From contig NZ_CP020465.1 in NCBI RefSeq assembly GCF_002076895.1, positions 4,588,001-4,652,000 of the forward strand: a DNA stretch of 64,000 nucleotides, in the 5' to 3' direction. The position numbers were made by a program, and so were the translations under genes. Below, in pieces: positions 61,400 to 64,000 of this stretch. Numbering within the stretch: position 1 is the first letter of the stretch; each line of letters begins with the position of its first letter. Origin of the DNA: Cognaticolwellia beringensis (GTDB taxonomy: Bacteria > Pseudomonadota > Gammaproteobacteria > Enterobacterales > Alteromonadaceae). Below the pieces are notes generated by a model. It did no database searches and was not told the origin of the DNA. It saw nothing but the letters and a program-made list of their open reading frames with translations.

Positions 61400-63865
61400 T
61401 TATAAGGTATTTTCAAACAACTTATAAATTCTACGATATTCATTTAACCAAGAGCTAGGTTGTACAAAACCATGCGGTTCTACTGGGTAAATAGCGGTTT
61501 CAAAGTCTTGCTTTTCTAATTCAATTAATCGTTGAACTAAACGCACTGTGTCTTGGAAAAAAACATTATCGTCTACCATAGGGGCATTAATTAATAGGGG
61601 TTTTTCTAAGCCTTCGGCAAAGTAAATTGGTGAGCTACGTTCATAAGCGATTGCGTCATCAGCGGGTGTATTCAAAATATTAGCGGTATAGCCATGGTTG
61701 TAATAGGCCCAATCTGATACTAAGCGCAGAGCAGAGCCAGACTGAAATAACTCAGGGTCGGTAAACATTGACATCAAGGTTAAAAATCCGCCATAAGAGC
61801 CGCCATATGTCCCTACGCGTTTTGCATCAACATTGGCATTTTCAACTAACCAATTAACGCCATCACGCATATCTTGCACTTCAGGTTTACCCATATGACG
61901 ATATATTGCTGTACGCCAGTCGCGGCCATAACCTTTTGATGCGCGGTAATCCATATCAATTACCACATATCCTTGCTGTACAAGCATGCTATGAAACATA
62001 TATTCACGAAAGTAACCAGACCAACCTAAATGCGAGTTTTGTAAATAGCCCGCGCCATGGCTAAACATGACTGCTCTATTTTTAGTGGTGCTTTGATCGT
62101 AGCCTGTAGGTAAATAAACTTTTGAATATATCGGCTGGTCTTGATGTGATGATTCAATAGCCACGACATTAGGTGCTGCCCAAGGCATCGCCAAAAACGC
62201 TTCAGAAACTGTATGGGTTAATCGAATAGCTTCGCTATTACTAATTAAGTTTTTAACGTAAAGCTCTGGTGGTAAAGTAATTTCTGAATGTTGAATTAAA
62301 AGTTTAGATTCATCTGGGCTCAACGCATAATCGTTCATACCACCTAAATCCGTTAATGCTTTTACTTCCCCAGAGGTAAGTTCAACGTTATATATTTCAT
62401 AAATACCTGGGTGCTTTTTATTAGCTTTAAAATAAATGCTTTGTTCATCTGCAGATACAGTTAGGTCATTTACTTCAAAATTACCTGTCGTTAAAGCTTT
62501 TGCTTTACCATTTATTGGCTTAACGTATAGGTGTGCATAACCACTCTCTTCTGAAAGATAATATAAACGCTCAGAATTGCTCAACCACCCCATTTCGTTA
62601 AAGCTGTAATTTATCCACGCATCATCATGTAAACGATGTTGAGAAACTAAGCTTTTTTGTTCAAAGTCGACGGTGGCTATCCAGCGGTCTTTGTTGTCCC
62701 AGGCCTCGAGCATAATAGCAACATGTTTGCCATTATCTTGCCATTGAATAGGATCCCAGCTTTGCATAACATGAATATTACGTGCTGACTTTTGCGATTT
62801 ATATTCTTTACCTTCACGCGCATAATTTTCTTTACGCACATTGGCCAGCACATCTTCATCAAAGCCCGGTAAGCTGTCGTAGTTTAATAATGCTTTCGTA
62901 CCTTGGTTTAAGTCTAAAACATAAAGCTGCTCAGCATATTGACGATTATCGGCAACGCGACTGCGCACTTCTTCTGCCTTAATATGACCATCGCCAGCGA
63001 TATAGTTGGGCATAATATCACTGCTTTCACGTGACGATTTTTCTGGCGCAACACTGACCACTAATTTATCGCCAGCTGGAGAAAGACTGGCATGTACAAT
63101 TTTATTGTCTTTGCCAAAATAAAAGTTAGTTTGTGTCACTGTACTATTTTTAACGCGTAACTGACGTTTTTGCTCAGCGCGTAAATCTTTGTTACGCTGC
63201 TTTAACGCGACATATTCAATCAGTTCGTGCTGCTCACTCGCAATATAGCTTAGTGGTTCTGTCGCAGGCTTTTCGCCATCAGTCATTTTTAAATTTGCTA
63301 GCTCAATAATTTTTTGACTGGACATATCATGCGCATAAAAAACATTCCCAACACGATATGCAACATTGCCATTAGTTAAGAACATTGCCGATGATTCAAT
63401 CGCTGACGTGTAGGTTAATTGCTGCACGTTTTGAGTAGCAAGTGCTTTAACAAAAACATTGCCTTCAAAGGTGTATACCTCATGTGTTCTGGTATTATTT
63501 AAAATCGCATTGCTATCAGCAACAACATGCATTTGCGCTAACTTAACTAAGTCGCCATTACCTTCAGTACTGACATTTTTTTGCACTAAATCACGTAAAG
63601 GGTTGCCTTGTCGTTTTTGCTGATAAAATACGGTTTGGCTGTCGTCACCCCAATACCATGACTCAGGTGAACGGCCAAACCAATCAGGATCAGACATAAT
63701 TTGTTCTAAGGTGATCGTTGTTGAATTTGTCATACCTGCCGAAGGTGTTGCAGCTACGTCACTGGTAATTATGGTATGACTTTCGAGTGCGACCTTTTTC
63801 TGCGCTGTTGATGCGCATGCAACTAAAGAAATACTAATAGCAGCAGCAATTAATTGTAATTTCAT
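61400..63865 (-). CDS. S9-family prolyl oligopeptidase-like lipoprotein (DPP IV type)
   Basis: Encodes 821 aa. The N-terminus MKLQLIAAAISISLVACAST has a lipobox (LVAC). Residues 60-560 form a beta-propeller (TSAIESSAMFLTNGNVAYRV, DDAWINYSFNEMGWLSNSERLYYLSEESGYAHLYV), and the C-terminal hydrolase has the nucleophile Ser690 in GTYGGSYGGFLTLM, Asp near residue 763 (APMVDDNVFF) and His near residue 798 (YPVEPHGFV). It removes dipeptides or oligopeptides, probably in the periplasm, and is common in marine peptide-degrading bacteria. The 135 bp upstream to the window end show no gene. Confidence 0.93.
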   Translation of the reverse strand: MKLQLIAAAISISLVACASTAQKKVALESHTIITSDVAATPSAGMTNSTTITLEQIMSDPDWFGRSPESWYWGDDSQTVFYQQKRQGNPLRDLVQKNVSTEGNGDLVKLAQMHVVADSNAILNNTRTHEVYTFEGNVFVKALATQNVQQLTYTSAIESSAMFLTNGNVAYRVGNVFYAHDMSSQKIIELANLKMTDGEKPATEPLSYIASEQHELIEYVALKQRNKDLRAEQKRQLRVKNSTVTQTNFYFGKDNKIVHASLSPAGDKLVVSVAPEKSSRESSDIMPNYIAGDGHIKAEEVRSRVADNRQYAEQLYVLDLNQGTKALLNYDSLPGFDEDVLANVRKENYAREGKEYKSQKSARNIHVMQSWDPIQWQDNGKHVAIMLEAWDNKDRWIATVDFEQKSLVSQHRLHDDAWINYSFNEMGWLSNSERLYYLSEESGYAHLYVKPINGKAKALTTGNFEVNDLTVSADEQSIYFKANKKHPGIYEIYNVELTSGEVKALTDLGGMNDYALSPDESKLLIQHSEITLPPELYVKNLISNSEAIRLTHTVSEAFLAMPWAAPNVVAIESSHQDQPIYSKVYLPTGYDQSTTKNRAVMFSHGAGYLQNSHLGWSGYFREYMFHSMLVQQGYVVIDMDYRASKGYGRDWRTAIYRHMGKPEVQDMRDGVNWLVENANVDAKRVGTYGGSYGGFLTLMSMFTDPELFQSGSALRLVSDWAYYNHGYTANILNTPADDAIAYERSSPIYFAEGLEKPLLINAPMVDDNVFFQDTVRLVQRLIELEKQDFETAIYPVEPHGFVQPSSWLNEYRRIYKLFENTL

Positions 63866-64000
63866 AATTTATTTTTACTTATATTGGGTTACTTATTAAG
63901 GGATATTTATCTCGGCATTAGCATAAGGGGTTAATGGCTCTACAATGATTAACCTTAAATACTGCAAACTAAGCTTCAAAATTTTAATGACTAGTTATAC

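Overview
The window looks like a chromosomal segment from an AT-rich marine gammaproteobacterium of the Alteromonadales, most likely Colwelliaceae (Colwellia or Thalassotalea type). This rests on gene content and base composition: FadE, TcyP, Tas, rhombosortase, tandem DUF5916 outer-membrane proteins and a dnaQ/tRNA-Asp neighbourhood. The assignment is an inference; no rRNA or other marker gene is present.

Left flank (1-17.2 kb): ordinary chromosomal genes. Two fatty-acid beta-oxidation acyl-CoA dehydrogenases each have a FadR-like operator upstream. Also present are an aldo/keto reductase (tas), a class II amidotransferase (yafJ), an orphan type IV pilin-like protein, a sulfur-assimilation enzyme (metY), a cystine transporter (tcyP) and a periplasmic msrA. 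Between these lie signs of remodelling: the remains of a four-helix membrane protein gene (8.2-8.6 kb), a 225-bp tandem duplication, a REP-associated tyrosine transposase, and a tandem array of short GGATGTCC-type repeats.

Centre (17.2-41.9 kb): a sedentary chromosomal integron. An integron integrase gene (plus strand, 40952-41920) faces away from about 23 kb of gene cassettes on the minus strand, separated by 36 recognisable attC sites or remnants of about 100 bp with strongly similar sequence. The integrase has a LexA (SOS) box in its promoter but is interrupted by an in-frame TAG at codon 202, so the array is probably frozen. The cassettes encode many small membrane proteins, lipoproteins (one RcsF-like, one with a TonB-type C-terminal domain), a thioesterase, a PhyH dioxygenase, an acyltransferase, a P-loop kinase, a BNR-repeat protein, several DUF proteins (1330, 2314, 2513, 3291, 4870, 6265) and four toxin-antitoxin modules. 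One module (parDE) runs against the array and one has a dead toxin. An IS66 element with an 8-bp target duplication sits inside the distal part. attC sites are well preserved near the integrase and degenerate at the far end.

Right flank (42.1-64 kb): five tandem tRNA-Asp genes lie downstream of a DUF599-DUF2919-dnaQ-TIGR03503 gene row. After these come two paralogous CBM9/DUF5916 outer-membrane proteins, an RDD protein with a long insertion, cysK, a lipoprotein, ggt, a DTW-domain tRNA modification enzyme, a PAS-GGDEF diguanylate cyclase, rhombosortase, an FMN-dependent glutamate synthase-like protein and an S9 peptidase lipoprotein.

The most noteworthy item is the integron: an array of mostly uncharacterised cassettes with an intact SOS operator but an amber-interrupted integrase.
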